Origin: Saccharina japonica
Lineage: Eukaryota; Sar; Phaeophyceae; Laminariales; Laminariaceae
Assembly (NCBI GenBank): GCA_008828725.1
Contig: MEHQ01001626.1
Coordinates: 479,345 to 543,344 of the forward strand
Reading direction: 5' to 3'
DNA length: 64,000 nt
The notes beneath the pieces were generated by a model, which saw only the letters and a list, made by a program, of their open reading frames with translations, was not told the DNA's origin and did not search any database. Positions 12,586 to 26,400 of the stretch are shown in pieces. The position numbers and the translations under genes were made by a program. Numbering within the stretch: position 1 is the stretch's first letter; each line of letters begins with the position of its first letter.

Positions 12586-15500
12586 ATGGAAAGGGTAAGC
12601 CGAGGGTGAGGGGAGGTTGGTCTACCTCACGTGACCCTTGGTGAGAGTTGGGGATTCGACGAAAGAGGTACCTGGAATTAAGAGAAGGGGGTTACGGTGT
12701 TTGTTAGGCATGTTACCTTTGGTCATACCTCGGTATTTTACTAAAAAGATTTTATCACAGTTTGGTATTGTACTAAAAAGAGGTACCGTACGCATTTGAA
12801 CACGAAGATGAGGGGCTGGGGGTGTTTGTTCGGATGACGTGCCTGGAACCGGGTGACCGTCACGACTCTCTCGCTTTCTCCCTTGAGCTGGGGGGTCTTG
12901 TTCCGTCGAATGAAATGGAACTCCCGCTTTGTCCTTGTTTCTGTGCGGCGGCGGCGGCGGCGACCGTGGGGGTGACAGGATGTCGTTTTGGCGGGAGGGA
13001 AAGAGTCCGCGCTGTCTCTGACAAACTTCGACGACATCGACGAGGAGGACAGGGCCGGCCGCAAGACCCGCCTCTTCAAAAGGAACGAGACCCGGGGGTA
13101 CATCGACACGGCATCTCTGGATGCCGCCAGCGTGGACAAGGTAAAAGTAGCTATTGAGATTGTGTTCGCTCGCTCGTGCGTGCGATAACGGGGGTTGTCT
13201 GCGCCTCCGCGATGAAAGTCGGGGGTGTCTCGTATAGGAGGAAGCATGGTCGAAAGGGAACACGGGGGGGGGGTGCTGTCTGTAGTTCGCAGACGCTGTT
13301 GGATGATCCCACAACAAAACCGTACGTACGCTTCCCGAATTTTGATGGCATCGTGGTCTATGTAGGATCTCTAGGTCGTTTCCACGCTCTCCGCCCCAAC
13401 GGCCCCTCGTCGTTCGCCAGCCCCTTCTCGAACGGAGGAGCGACAAATTGTTTTACCTGCTGGTCCGGGCTGGTGTTGAAGAGATTCTCCCCGCAGAACC
13501 CCGAGGCATTTGGTGCCATCTTGTCGTGTTGGAGTTGACAAGGCATATCAGAATCAGAACAAGTCGTGGGTACTACAGTAGTGCCGACCGCGGAGGAAGC
13601 ATTCAGACGTCGTTTTTTTTTCCGGCGAGCTGGTTGCGGAGCGAAACGGTTCAAGCAAGAACATATATAGCTCCAGGCATCAGCTTGAGTTGCCTTCTAC
13701 CGCCCAAGCTCTGGTTATTCTGTGTGCCAGTACTCATTTTTTCGGGCGTTTTCGGCCCCGTGGATTCCCCCCCCCCCCCCCTGCACCCGCCTTCCCCGGT
13801 ATTAGTCCGCCTCTCTTGCGGCACCATTTAGACACACCTGTATAACGTACAAACCGGCTTCGAAGAGGAGCTGTTTGCTGTGTGTACGGCGTTCGCCAGC
13901 TGCTCGTCCCCCGTACGCGCTTGTTTTACCCCTCTAGTCGAAAACCACGCGCTGCTGTTATCGTGTTCGCAGCCAATCGGGGCGGAAAACCGAGGGTTCC
14001 GGCTGCTGACCAACATGGGCTGGAAGGTGGGGCAGGGTTTGGGCGCAAAGGGCGACGGCATCACCGTACCCGTCGTGCTGAGGTCTCAAGTGGCCTCACT
14101 GGGCCTGGGAAAATCGGCGGAAGACGACAAGTAAGCGTGCGTTCCGACTCGAGACGGACGTCTGTCGAGGTGGCGGTGGTGGTTTCTGGGGTGTCGTTTT
14201 TTTGTGGTTGTGGTGACCGGGGGGGAAAGAATATCATGCAAAACAATTTCGTGGTTGTGGGTATCGGAATCGCTACCGGACCTTTGCACCTTTCTTCCCA
14301 TCAGAGACATACCTCCTTCTTCATTTGTTAATATTTCGGAGCAGATGGTGTTGGAATTATATGAATCGTGCATACCTCGTAGAGTAGCATACAACTACCG
14401 CTGTACAGCACAAGTGTACATGCCGTCATACAGCAGTTGTCGTCATACAAATTGACAACATCAGCAGTACTGGATACCTGGTGCCATATTGTATACACGT
14501 TTCGTCGAGATTGGTTTTGTTGCCGATAAGTTACAGTCAGTTCCATGTATATATACAGCATGCGAGAGTTATGCGTAGGTCTATAAAGGAGCGAGTAATA
14601 GGTACGAAACACGGGTTCAAGGTATTCAGCTATCAAGGACTTGCTCCGTAAGTAAGTACGAAAACGTATACGCAAATTGAATTAATTACACACATGAAAC
14701 TGCAATTTATCAAAAAGGCATTATCGACGATTCGTACAACATGTATGTTACTCTGCATACGAGCTATGAGTCATACAATTCCAAGACGCCCTCTCGATAG
14801 GGCAGCAAAATAATTCAGAAATCGCCATACTCTATCCTCGTCTCAAACTCCTCGGTTGAATACCAGGGGTGTGCGTGATAGCAGTAAGATAATGCAACTG
14901 AACCAACAAACAAACCGGACCGGGTAAGAGAGCGACTGCTACCTATAAGGAAAACCATGCCGATGTCGTCGTTCGTAGCAATCAGCGCACGCATTGAGTT
15001 AGTCCTGATCCTGATGAAAGATAATACCACATTGTGAAGAGCACTCAGAATGCTTAAACTGTTACCGCCCCTCACGTATTTGTGTTCAAAATAAACCAAA
15101 TGCAGTATTTGATCGAGTGCCAAAAGCATGATGACTCTTTCTACAGCGATAGAGAAAAGAGATTATTGTGTAACTCCTTATCCACCCCGTTACGTCAGGA
15201 TTCTGTGTTTTATCCAGAGTCCTGATTGTTTCGTTCAGATGGTCCAAGTACGTGTGTGCACCAGACAAGTGGTCTGTGATGACCCAAGCTTGGATTACGG
15301 TTTCCCACACTGCATCCTTAAGCAAACTGTGCATCAAATTCGATACTGACTGCGTCGTACTGTAGCCAATACGATGTAGCCAGCATCGAATTAATGCACA
15401 GTTTGTTTTAGGACGTAGTGTTGGACAACATAGTCCAAGCTTGGGTCATTACAGACCACTTGTCTGGCGCACCCACGTACTTAGATCATCTGAAGAAAAC

Positions 15501-18500
15501 AAGCAGAAACCCTGATAAAACACAGAATCCAGACGTAACGAGGTGGAAAAGGATTTACAAGAGAAGCTCTTTTCTCTATTGCTGTAGAAAGAGCCGTGTT
15601 TTTTTTTACTCAGAAAAACAGCATGCTTGGTGTATTTTGAATGCAACTAGAGGGGCGGTAACAGATGTGTTTTTTTTTGTTTTGTTCACCATGTGGTACG
15701 ATCTTTCATCAGAATCAGGACTACTCAATATATGGACTGATTGCTACCTGGTATGAATGACAACGTTGACATGTTTTTCTGATTTGTTTGGTTTTTCAGT
15801 TGCATTATCTTTCCTATCACGCGTACCCCTGGCATCCTCCCGTGGAGTTTGAGACGAGAATACTCCTCACAAATAAATGTGGCATGTAGAGTATGGCGGT
15901 TTCTGAAATACTTTACCGCTCTATTGAGAGGGCGTGTTGGAATGGTATGAATATGAATCGTATAATAGCTCGTAGAGTAACGTGCGTACCAGGTATGGTA
16001 TACCAGGTATATATATGTAGGTTAAACTACATTACGTACTCATGCGCGTACGTAAATAGTTACGGATCAGTTGAAGTAATACGTACTTGTTGCTACGTGG
16101 TACGGACCAGTTGGAGACATTACGTGCGTACGTGTTGCGTAGGTAGTAGGATATTTGGTTAATTGTACGCACGTGTTGCGCAGTACGTGGTTTATAGGAT
16201 ATTTGCAGATAACCGGGTACAGGTGGAAGTAAGGTTATATGGTTGTACAAGCTTCGATGATGAAAGACCGCCCCACCTAACAGATCCCTGATTTATGTGG
16301 TGTGCACGATTTGATGGTGTATCAATATCTGCCGCGTGGGATCTATCTGTATGGCACAGCTCTTGCGCACATGTTTATCGGGCGGAATCTGTCTCATATG
16401 ACGAGGATCTCGAACAATATATCATGACGACGAATATACGATCTATATATATAGGGCGATCTAGATCGTGATTTGGCCGATGTGTGCATATTTCCCTGGG
16501 GTCGCAGTTTTTTACGCGGGCTAGATTGTCCGCAGAGGTTTGTTTGCACGGCCTTTGTGCAACTCGGTTTGATATAAGCGTGTCGGTTTGGAGTTCGTTT
16601 TGCCACGGCAGGGTAGGGCGACCGCCATCTACGGTGATTGTCCTGGCATTGTACACACTTTAAACGTTTCCTTGCGCCGTAGGTTTACGGATGAGGCGGC
16701 GAGAGAGCGCAAGAAGCTGGACTCCGAAGTGGTGGAGACGGTGGAGATGAAGACCAAGAGGCTCGAGAAGGCGGTGCGCGAGGAGACCATCAAGGAGCAA
16801 GTGCAGGTACGTTTTATCGCCGCCTTGAGCGGAAAACACGGCTTTGGATGCGAGGTCGCGTTGCTGCTTGACAAGCTTCGAGTATTTTGGTGCGCCGCTA
16901 CCAGGCGTGTTTCTCTGGAGACGCGGACGTGATCAAAACGACTGTCTGATCGGCGTGAAACTGGTGGCGACTCCATCTCGCGATGTTTGTGGAATGAATC
17001 ACTAGCAGCTATCTGATCGAGACGGCGAGCACTAGGCGACATTGGTCGGCAATGCCTTGTGTACTTCTACAATGGCCTGACCGTGAGGGTCCACCCTTCA
17101 CCATGCAGCTGCAGGCACCCCAAGACCCACCAGTCCCTCCTTACGCACGCCGCGCGCTTCTATGTCGAAAACCCAGCTCTAAATTGATTGTTTGTGCTCG
17201 TGGCCGGACCCGCAGGAGATGAACAAGGAGTTCTTCTGTGACATCTGCAACAAACAATACAAGAACGTCGGCGAGATGAGCAACCATCTGAGCTCATACG
17301 ACCACCACCACGTCAAGGTGGGCGGACCGAAGTGACTCCTCGCTATTTGTTGTATGTTGTTTTATCTGTCTGTGGCGACAGTGGATCCCGGCGAAAGCGC
17401 GCAGGTACCCCCGATTGAAAATTACGGAGTTCTGTTTTTTCGCTGCCTGCCACTCTGAGCACCTGCGGTTGTGGTAAGATCGGTTGTCTCCATAATGCCG
17501 TCGCCTAGTATGCGGTCGGTTACCCCTTGTATTACTACGGCAAGCATGATCTGCGGGTTTGAAACATCCGCAAGGTCAAGCTTCTGACGAAAATATTTTC
17601 GGACGAGCAGATTTTCTTGGTCAAGACTACGATACCGTTCCGAGGAGGTGAGAAGCCGCGACCCTCATGCGTTAACTGTATGTCGATGCCGTTATTTTTT
17701 CATTCTTGCGGTTTTTAGCGATTGAAAGAGGCGGCGGAGGCGGAGAAAGCGAGACGAGGGAAGACTTTCAACCGCGACAAGGAACAGAAGAAGGAATGGG
17801 AGGAGATGCAGAGGCGGTTAGAGGCTACGAAGGCGGCAATCGGGAGCGGCGCGTCAGCTGGAGCACCACCGCCACCGTGAGCAGCACCCCTCCCCCCGTG
17901 CCCTCGCGCACACCCCCGTCTTTCTCCCCTCCCGTTTTTGCACAATGTATTGAGTGCATGTTTTGACTTGTCTAGATATTGATGGTTGCAATCTAAACAT
18001 GCCCTTGGCCTTGGCGTTTGTGTTCGCTGTCCGACGCTTTTCTATTACGCCGAGGCGCGGTGGGTCGGAAATGAGCGCCCTCGATTACCTTCAAGAGGTT
18101 GTCGCCTTTGGCACCCGATGTGAAGTGCCGGCGGCAGCCTCGCCGTAGAACTCCTGGTTTTCATAGGTCTCGCTTAATAGAGTTCAGAAAGGCTTCCCAG
18201 ACTCTCGGAGCTTGTCTGCAGTACGCAGCGTCAATGATTTTTCTTATCCTGTCGTCATCCCGTGAGCGTTGTGACGTAGCATATGAACCGCGCGCTTGGC
18301 TCGCGCAGCTTCCGACACGCCGAGAGTACGCAGGCTTTCCTACCATGTATCTATTAATAACAGGATCTGTACGACAAGAAGAATTCCTAGGATATTTACG
18401 ATTATAACCCAACGAGCGACCCCTGCTTCTTAACGTGGTCCATTCATTTTGTTTGCAGGCCGCGAAATCCAGACGGCACAGGACAGCAGGGGGGGGAAGC

Positions 18501-18597
18501 TCCGGGCATCGCCCCCGCGGAAAAACGCACTTCTGTCAAGTTCGGGCTAGGGATGAAAAAGCCGGGAGGGAAAAGCGGGGGGTTTCGAAGAAGATAG
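12586..18597 (+). CDS. G-patch and C2H2 zinc-finger protein (GPATCH8/ZNF804-type)
   Basis: Probable nuclear RNA-processing factor; G-patch proteins commonly act with DEAH helicases or spliceosomes. Exons: 12979-13140, 13973-14130, 16683-16806, 17216-17317, 17719-17876 and 18459-18597 (stop TAG at 18595). All junction phases agree. Exon 12979 has an AG acceptor directly before it and an in-frame stop upstream, so the start lies in an earlier exon. A 9-nt candidate, ATG at 12586 with donor after 12594, fits the phase but is speculative. With it the protein is 283 aa: G-patch about residues 62-105 (GFRLLTNMGWKVGQGLG), a charged helix (KFTDEAARERKK...), zinc finger at Cys159, Cys162, His175 and His181, a second basic helix (RLKEAAEAEKARRGK) and a C-terminal VKFGLGMKKPG motif matching the family's SFxxxKKxP end. 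Metazoan GPATCH8 is much longer, so this is a compact form. Confidence 0.9.
14740..15985. mobile_element. 1.2-kb foldback element (two about 600-bp inverted arms)
   Basis: The sequence is the imperfect inverse of itself around about 15345-15385. In the left arm CAACTGA at 14896-14902, CCAGGGGTGTGCGTGATAG and CGCCCTCTCGATAG are mirrored in the right arm as TCAGTTG, CTATCACGCGTACCCCTGG and CTATTGAGAGGGCG. Near the centre, AAACTGTGCATCAAATTCGA is mirrored by TCGAATTAATGCACAGTTT. Arms differ at roughly one base in five to ten, so it is not a recent insertion. No transposase frame is visible. It lies in the intron between G-patch exons 13973-14130 and 16683-16806. A piece related to its right end, in direct orientation, occurs at about 14348-14400. 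Confidence 0.8.
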
Positions 18598-20963
18598 TCG
18601 GCTTGGTCAGGGGAAGGGGGAGAGAACGGAGGAGTCGACGTTGGTGTTACAGCGTAAATAGGCTGCAACTGAGACGTGGGTTCGAGGTTTGTTTTTGCGG
18701 AGCCAGCTCTTGTATCGCGTAGCAAGTAATGTTGATAATATGATAATAGGCCACGAATTGTACTGTGGGGGACGTAACAGAGATATGTGTCGCCATAGAG
18801 CAGCTCTGTGTTGGGAGATGGCAGCGCTTGTCTCCACAGAATTTGCAGCTTGACGAGCGAACTGAGTTGCTGACAAAGCTCCTCCGAGTCGGTTTTGTTG
18901 GGGGGAACAAAAAACGAAAGACAGGGACCCGGATCGAGCTGAGACCCCGCGCACAGGCAAATTCCATGGTCGACCGCGTGGTGGTCGATGTACGGCATAT
19001 CCTCACGATTGCCATGTACTGAACCAGGTGCACTTGCACTTGTCATCATGTATCAGGGGAAAGGATGGATTTGGAAAACGGCGAATGAGAAACGCGAACA
19101 GTGGCGGTGCGCAGCCTATTATCGCAAATCGCTGATCTCTCGAGTCCTGTGTACGAAACGGCTTTGTGTATGGATGTCGCGGCTGAACCTACATGGTCTG
19201 TCTATATTAGATGGGAATAAGGAATCAGCGATGGTACGTGACTCAACCACGTGCGGTTGATCCTTGAAACTGTCCGTAAACCGTTCATCCACGAGCACAC
19301 GCGGTTCGGTGTATTTAGAGGTTGATATTTGACCGTCGCCGTCATAACACGGAATAAAGGCAGGCTACCACGCTACCCAAGATAAATCCAGCGCTGAATA
19401 TGACATGTTTCAGCATCCATGTAAACTCTGGTAGTATCCCGTGAGCGGACCAGCTGCTAGTCGCCAACCTGCCTACACCCTTCTGAGCGCTCGTGTTACG
19501 GTAGTTCGTGCCAGGTACAGCAGTAAAACGAATGGCAAGAAACCAACATGTTTTATCCGAGGCTCATAACCTGTTACTGCCAAAAACATGTTTCAGAGGG
19601 GGAAACTAAATACCGCACTGCATTTTTTAACAGCAAAGCGGGGCGGGGCAGTAGGACTGCACAGCACGCACGCGAGAGGGGTCTACTGACGTATCACGTA
19701 TGAAGTTACAACCGGCGGGAGGCCTATCCCAACAACCTTGGCACGAACTGCAACACCGCTGACTGTGGTCGGTGTACATAAAACTATTGATCCTACTGTA
19801 GTCGCACGGTTATATTCAACACACGCTGCTTGAGCCGCCTCAGAAAAACCCATCGAGATGAAGATACACCTAGTAATCGCTGACAGAAGCCCTTTCGAGA
19901 CAAGAAATTGAAGCCTATCTCTGCGTGCGCCCAATGATGTGCCGGAGAGCAATCGCGACGTGCGTTTCGTTTTCATGGGATGCGCCCTGTCATGATTGTT
20001 CGGTGTTTTGTGTTAAGACTTCCTTGGTCGCACTTCGCGCTCGGGCTATTCGCCGTCTCTGACCGCCTAAACTTCAACTAGCGATGCGCAAGCGTCGAGT
20101 CTAAACTGATTCGACGCCCCTAAGGAAGCATGTCATCAAGCTCGTGCATTGAATAAACGAGCGAATGGATGAAAGACGAAAACGCAGCGGCGTCTAGCAC
20201 ACTGGTATTGTTTACATCTGAATGCTTAATACTGTAGTGTGGCTTCCTCCTGGTGTATGTATAGCACTAGCCTAGGCGTCCACAAGAGTCACTCTCTTTG
20301 TCAGAATGCAATGGAGTTCTCGTACGGAGTAAAAAAGTACCGTTATTGCGTTCGTGATGGGGTTATGAAAAACACCAGATTTCCTTCGTACCGGGAAAAA
20401 TTGGAAATAATTTGTGTACCCTAGGGGGGGGGATGATATCGATCCATCCCCGTTTTTTTACCTCCCCTCGCTGCCCACAGCATATTGAAGTATATTGAAG
20501 CAACCTTACGGAGTTTCGTGAGACGCGAGTCATGCGAAATCACCGCATATTGAAACTACCTTATATTTAGAGACAATACTGGAATGCCGGAGCCCGTGGC
20601 GCGCGCACTCAAGGCTACGTGCACCGTGCCGCCCTCCATCAATAAAACCGTACCCATACTGCACGTCGACTTATTGCCGTCGTGATGCTCTCTTGATACA
20701 GGACGAAAAACCTAATATATAAACATGCATGCCTACCATATGTAAATGCGTACTCCTCGGTCAAAGAACGTTGGCTTCATAGCGCCGCCTGTTCACGCGC
20801 ATGAAATACACGCCCTTCTAGCACTGCAGGGGTGGGGTGGATCTACCGAACTTTTACAGCTAGCTGTAACCCATCGTACCGAATGCAGCCATATCTACTG
20901 TACGCCAGAGCACAATTCGTGCGCCTTTTCCTTACAACGTACATCTACACGATTTGGCGAAGA
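18598..20963. other. Intergenic region between two convergent genes
   Basis: This lies between the stop of the plus-strand G-patch gene and the stop of the minus-strand BCKDHB gene, so it must contain both 3' UTRs. It looks unique and free of large repeats. The 201-aa minus-strand open frame at 18444-19049 overlaps the last G-patch exon antisense, has no recognisable domain and is not called. I see no RNA gene. Confidence 0.5.
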
Positions 20964-23387
20964 TCAGTAGCCGACCGCCTTGCGAATTGCCTCCAGGACC
21001 TTGAGCCGGCTGGGCAAATACAACTTTTCGAAGACGAGGGGGAAGGGGGTGTCGTAGCCACATACCCGCTGCACCGGCGCCTCAAGGTGCAGAAAGCATC
21101 TCTCCTGTGGGTGCATCAACACAGGGCGGCAGGTCAGCGGCTTGAAGCGCGAAACAAAACTCTCGCGAGTAGGTATTGCGCGAACTAAACCCAAAAGACA
21201 GAGATGAACCAATGAGCAAATACGTTACCCTAGACCCATTGTTATCGGCTACCCTATGGCGGACGCAATATCGAAGACAGACCAAGTTCTGCCGGCATAA
21301 CCAAGCTATCACAAAAAACAAGAAATCGCGAGCACATAACACCAAAAAAGGGCAATCGCAGCAAAAACCAACACGTTCTACGCAAGACATTTAAGAGCGA
21401 AGCTGAACTTGGGTGGCCTTTCTCAGTCGATCGGCACCGCGAGGCGCTCTTTTTTTCAATTTCGCCCTCTCAGTTTTCCATCGTACGTGTTATTTGTCAC
21501 CGTCCATCGTGCGCTACAATAAACAGACCCGCGATGTCCACTACCAACTTCCAATACTTGGATAAGTAACCTGAAAAATGAACTATCGGCACGCATGCGC
21601 CGTACAACCCTCCTAAATTCCATCAGGCTGCGCACGTTGGTGTATCCTTCGTGCAATTGGCGCCCTTTCATAAAACTGCGTTGTGCTCTACGCCCAACTC
21701 AGGCATCTAAACGTAGGTATGGCTAACAAGGGTAACTCGCGTGTGTCGGGGAGTGCCGGGGACGGCCTTGGCGGCGAGAACAAAGCCCAGAAAAAAAAAA
21801 ACTCGGCCGCGTCCATGAAACGCAACTAAACTGCGGCTTCGAAAGTGGTCATGTGCTAGTGCACACTGCCTACCAAACCAAGTAAGAAAGAGAAGCATTG
21901 AACGGATAAAGTGAAATCGCGTCTGTAGACGGTTTAGGGGGGAGGGGGGAAGGGGGCGGCTGGAAGGGGGGGACAGAGGAGGGAGGGGGAAGAGGGGGGG
22001 GGTCAAACATACGACGCCCGGGCCATTCTCCGACTAAGTAAGGAACAAAAAGCATTGCCTGCTTCACCTGATCCCAACGCCACCAGGCACCGAATGGAAC
22101 GACGAACGCAGCTCACCTGAATATCAGCCGCTATCTCGGCGGCAAAACCTCCTGTTTTCGGCGCCTCGTGAGACACCACTAGCCTGCCCGTCTTCGCCAC
22201 GGAGCGGCTGACCGTGTCGAAATCCCACGGGAGAATCGTCCTTGGCGAGCGCAACGACCAGCGCAAAATAGTACATACGAAGGTTTTACATTCGGGCAAA
22301 ATCGTCGACTTCTACTTCACGATTCAGATATTCCAGGGCAGATTTACTTATGATCTGTGTGATTTGCAGTGGCTCACGTGGCCGGGTGGGGGACGTAAAA
22401 CTCGCATGATCTAAGTAGCATGTCTTTCTTGGGTTTGATGTTTTCAGTTCAGATCCTGCACAACAACTCATAACGGCAGGGGTAGTATCTAGATTATCTA
22501 CACCGATCGTGATGGGTCCGGTATGTGAAAGGTTTGGCGAATGTGGCGTAGCGCAGAGTGCGTTGGTGCGCACAGGAACGGAGTTGTTCGGTGTGCCCCC
22601 AACCTTCTACGACACCCTTTGCCGTGCTTCCTCTGTGCCCGAACCGGCGCGGTTGTTCCAACAGGTAACAACTCGGGTCAGTGTAGGATGGTCCAAAGTT
22701 ACCCTGCGCGCATCAGTGCCCGCAAAAGCGGTTTGATACAATTGCCGGGGATGGACACTGTCGCAAGAAAATTATGAGGGGTACCCGGCGATGCTGACGC
22801 AAGAAAAGAGTTGTGTAAATCCGGTCAAGGAAGCGGTAAAAACAACGCGTTCAAGACAGTTTGTTTCCTGTTGTTTTTGTTTCTTTGTTTTCGTGATGCC
22901 TGCTGCAGCGCCTTTGCGTCATCGACAGCGACTTTACCTGAGGTCGATAAGCTCGCACTCGATGCCCTCCTTGCTTGCTTCATCGCATGCTGCCGACATA
23001 ACTTGCAGTTGTGCCCCCCACCCGACCTAGATCCCGGGACAGGGAACAAACGGAAGGCATCAAGTTAGTGCCAAGGCTTGCGGGGTGCGGCGGGATCACT
23101 CGCGCTGTCCCACGCGCTATTCGTGTCATTTATCCTCATGTTAGGCATATCTCCGGGCGTGAATCCAACGTTTGACGCCGGCAATCACACCATGTCTTGC
23201 TTACGATCTACAAGTGCCAGTAAGGTGTCAACGATGACTATACATGAAGGATGTACCGCTTGGGCGTACCCGATGGCGTTAGACCCAGCGCGTGAAGTTA
23301 GGTGCTTCACAAACTCTGCCGTCGTACGCAGTATGTGGGGGAATGAAATGGGATACGGAGAAGAGTCGATGGATGTCGTGGCAAGAG

Positions 23388-23430
<43 letters not shown>

Positions 23431-26400
23431 GCGCGGCCATAGGTGCGAGGGACATACCCTTGGATGCACACCGCTTTCTCATCCGTGGCTCCCTCAGCTA
23501 CGCTTCCTTGTGTGCTCGTTCGCAACCCGCGAAGCTCGTTCAAACACGTCGGGAAATACTACCGTCACACTAACTACCCGAAATATCCGAGGGGTGCTGT
23601 TTGCGGGGAAGAGCACTGGTCGATCACCGAAGTGAGCGCAAAACAAACACTTGTCAGCATTCGGAAGCACGCCGCGAGCCGCACCCCGAAAGGGTACACT
23701 TTCGAGAGTGTTGTTCTCACCAGGGTCACATCAGTGCCCGTACGCATGACGTCCGCCGTCCCCAGCGGCACTTCGTAGTCGCCGTCGGGTACGTCCTCGA
23801 CACTTGTCCGGTACAGCACTTTGGGCTCTAGGAAGATGACCGGATCCGGTTCTCGAACGGACGCAAGCAGCAGCCCCTTCGCCTCCGCCGCATTCCTCGG
23901 CATTACAACCTGAGCACCCACGATTGCGTGGCCGAGCAGGGCGCATCACAGTCTAGGTCGTCGGAAAACCCGCGTGCGCGTCATTATAATCGGGAGCCAT
24001 CGGCGGTACGCGAGTACGTTGAGCGCTGGCCTTTTGCGTATATTTGGAATGTGTGGCATGCTTTTTCGCGTGAGGGTGCTCTCAGCTTCTTTGTGGTCCG
24101 TTCAAACGTTGTTCAGTTTGTGCTCAGTAGGTTATGACGTCAACTTATCCTCCTGTTTTGCGGTACAGTGCAGCTGAATGGTGTCAGCGGAATGCCGAGA
24201 CCGTGCTCCGGAAGCCGACGGGGAATTCTGAAAGCATTGATCTCGACCAGCGCCTCTTCTTACGTGTATACGAACCAACGCCCAACCGCAGGAGGCGCCA
24301 CTACTAACAGTGACGCGGACGAGTATCGCTTGCTAGTTCCTACTCGATTCACCTACAAAAACAAATCCCGTAAGAAAAAAAAAAAAGTGTGAATAGTGTT
24401 TGAAAAACGGTCACCGGGGCGCAGCGCTTAAGCCCAGATCACAATGAAAAAAAAACATACACAAACACGATCTGCGACCACAGCGTTCGGCTTTGCTCGG
24501 AAATTGAGAGAGGAACCAGACGAATTTCCCACCTTTAGTCCCGGCGTGTGCGCGAAGTAGCTCTCGGGAGATTGAGAGTGGTAATGCCCCCCGTGTCCCA
24601 CCGCCCCACACGGAGCGCGGATAGTAAGCCCGCCGCAGTTGAACTGATCCCCCGAACGGTACCTGAATTTTGCAGCTTCGTTCACGATCTGCCGAGGCCA
24701 CGGGGGCGAGGGCGGACGCAAGAAGGACACCGCGGGCTCATGAAGATCAGCAATGTTTTATGGCTCGCACTCGACAAGCTTGCCGCAACGACCTGAGCTA
24801 CGCTTTGAAACCACGCACAGCGTGACAAACAAGGTTGCGGTAGAGGGGGGTTACCCTCCTTTTCATCACAGTGCCGATTATAGGTTACTCTAGGCCGCCG
24901 AAAAGAGCCCCTAGCTGTTACCTACCCGTAGCCTTCATCTACATTAGTGAGGTTCCGCTGTCCGGAATATACCGCCGCCTTATCGAAAACCGCCGCAGAT
25001 CGTTCCGCTATAACGCGGTCGAAAACAAAACAAAACGACGTTCCCATCCCCAGAAGATACCCCTGACGCGTAATCTAAGGTGTCACGGTCATGCAAAAAG
25101 GAAGGGGAAGAGCGAACACCCATGCTGCTCTTACAAGTTACGCGACCTATTGCAACTGAACGTTCTCCCTCGCTTTTGCTCTGACCTGGTCGAAGGCCGG
25201 AAATATGTAGTCGGCGAACTGGGACCGAACAGCGTCGGGGAGGATCAGAACGACGAAAAACATGCAGCGGGGAGGGGAGAGGGTGCACGCGACGACCAAC
25301 AGGGTACAACAGTGACGTGGTCTGCCAAGAAAGGGGGATGGTATGGCTTGACCGCCGGGAAGCTCGAAAGATAGTTAAAACGAAGCGGCACAGGCAGTAG
25401 CAATGGGACGGCAAGACGGTAAAATAACAAAAAAGGTCAGTCGCCTTAACGCGGGCACAGCTACAAAGCTTTTTCAAGATGGTTTTCCTGTCGAAGAAGG
25501 GGAGTGGCATTTGCTTCTAATTAATTTCGTACTATTAATAATACGTGTTGCACGTGATCTGTGAGTTCGACCAAGTGAAAAATTGGTCCTATACTTAGCT
25601 TTGGAAGCTGCGTGATACGTCGTTTGCGTGTGTAACAGCCTCGTGACTCGTGAAAGGGTACAACCAAGGCGCCATTTCTCAGACAAAGCAGAACACGGTG
25701 TGCTTGAGAAAATGGGAGGCGCCGCGTCAGTCTGTGCGAAACAGTCTCGGACGGAAAACGCCTGGTAATGTAATTCCCCTACCGTACCTGGTACTTAGTA
25801 TGTTTTAAAAACTTAGACTATTAATAGTGCTAGGCTTTCAACACGAGGAACCAACGAAGCAGCGGCTGGGGGCGTGGAATCAACCTGCATCTCGGCGATG
25901 GCGGTTCTGCCCATGGAAGCGTAGCCGATCGCAAAGCCAGCGATCCCTTGTTCGGTTATCGGGCTGTTGAAGACGCGGTCAGCCCCGAACTGCTCCCTGA
26001 GGCCGACGGTGCACCGGAACACACCTCCAAATGCCACGTCTTCCCCGAAAGTTATCTGCGGCGAAAAAGCGCGAGCGAATTTTCTATTTTAAAGGTAACC
26101 GCTTGGCGACCAAAGCAACCCCTAAACGTAAAACGCCCTACGGGCATCGGCAGCCTAGCACGCCGAACCTCAGGACGAGAACCCGGCAAAACAAAAAGGC
26201 ACCCACTATGTAACCGCAGAGATCAGTTGACCTCCGAACGTTGAGGGCAGGACGTCCATCTAAACATAGGCGATGGAACGAGTTCTAGAAGATTGCTCAC
26301 ACAAGCAAAGAAAGAAGAGCTCGGCACGTAACAAAGTAGGCCCGACTGCCTCCGGCGCCTCCTCTCTTGCTCCCCATGCCACGCCGCGCCAGAGAGCGTT

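Noticed and set aside
18444..19049. 201-codon minus-strand open frame
   Set aside because: Antisense to the last G-patch exon and its 3' flank, no recognisable domain; probably a shadow frame.
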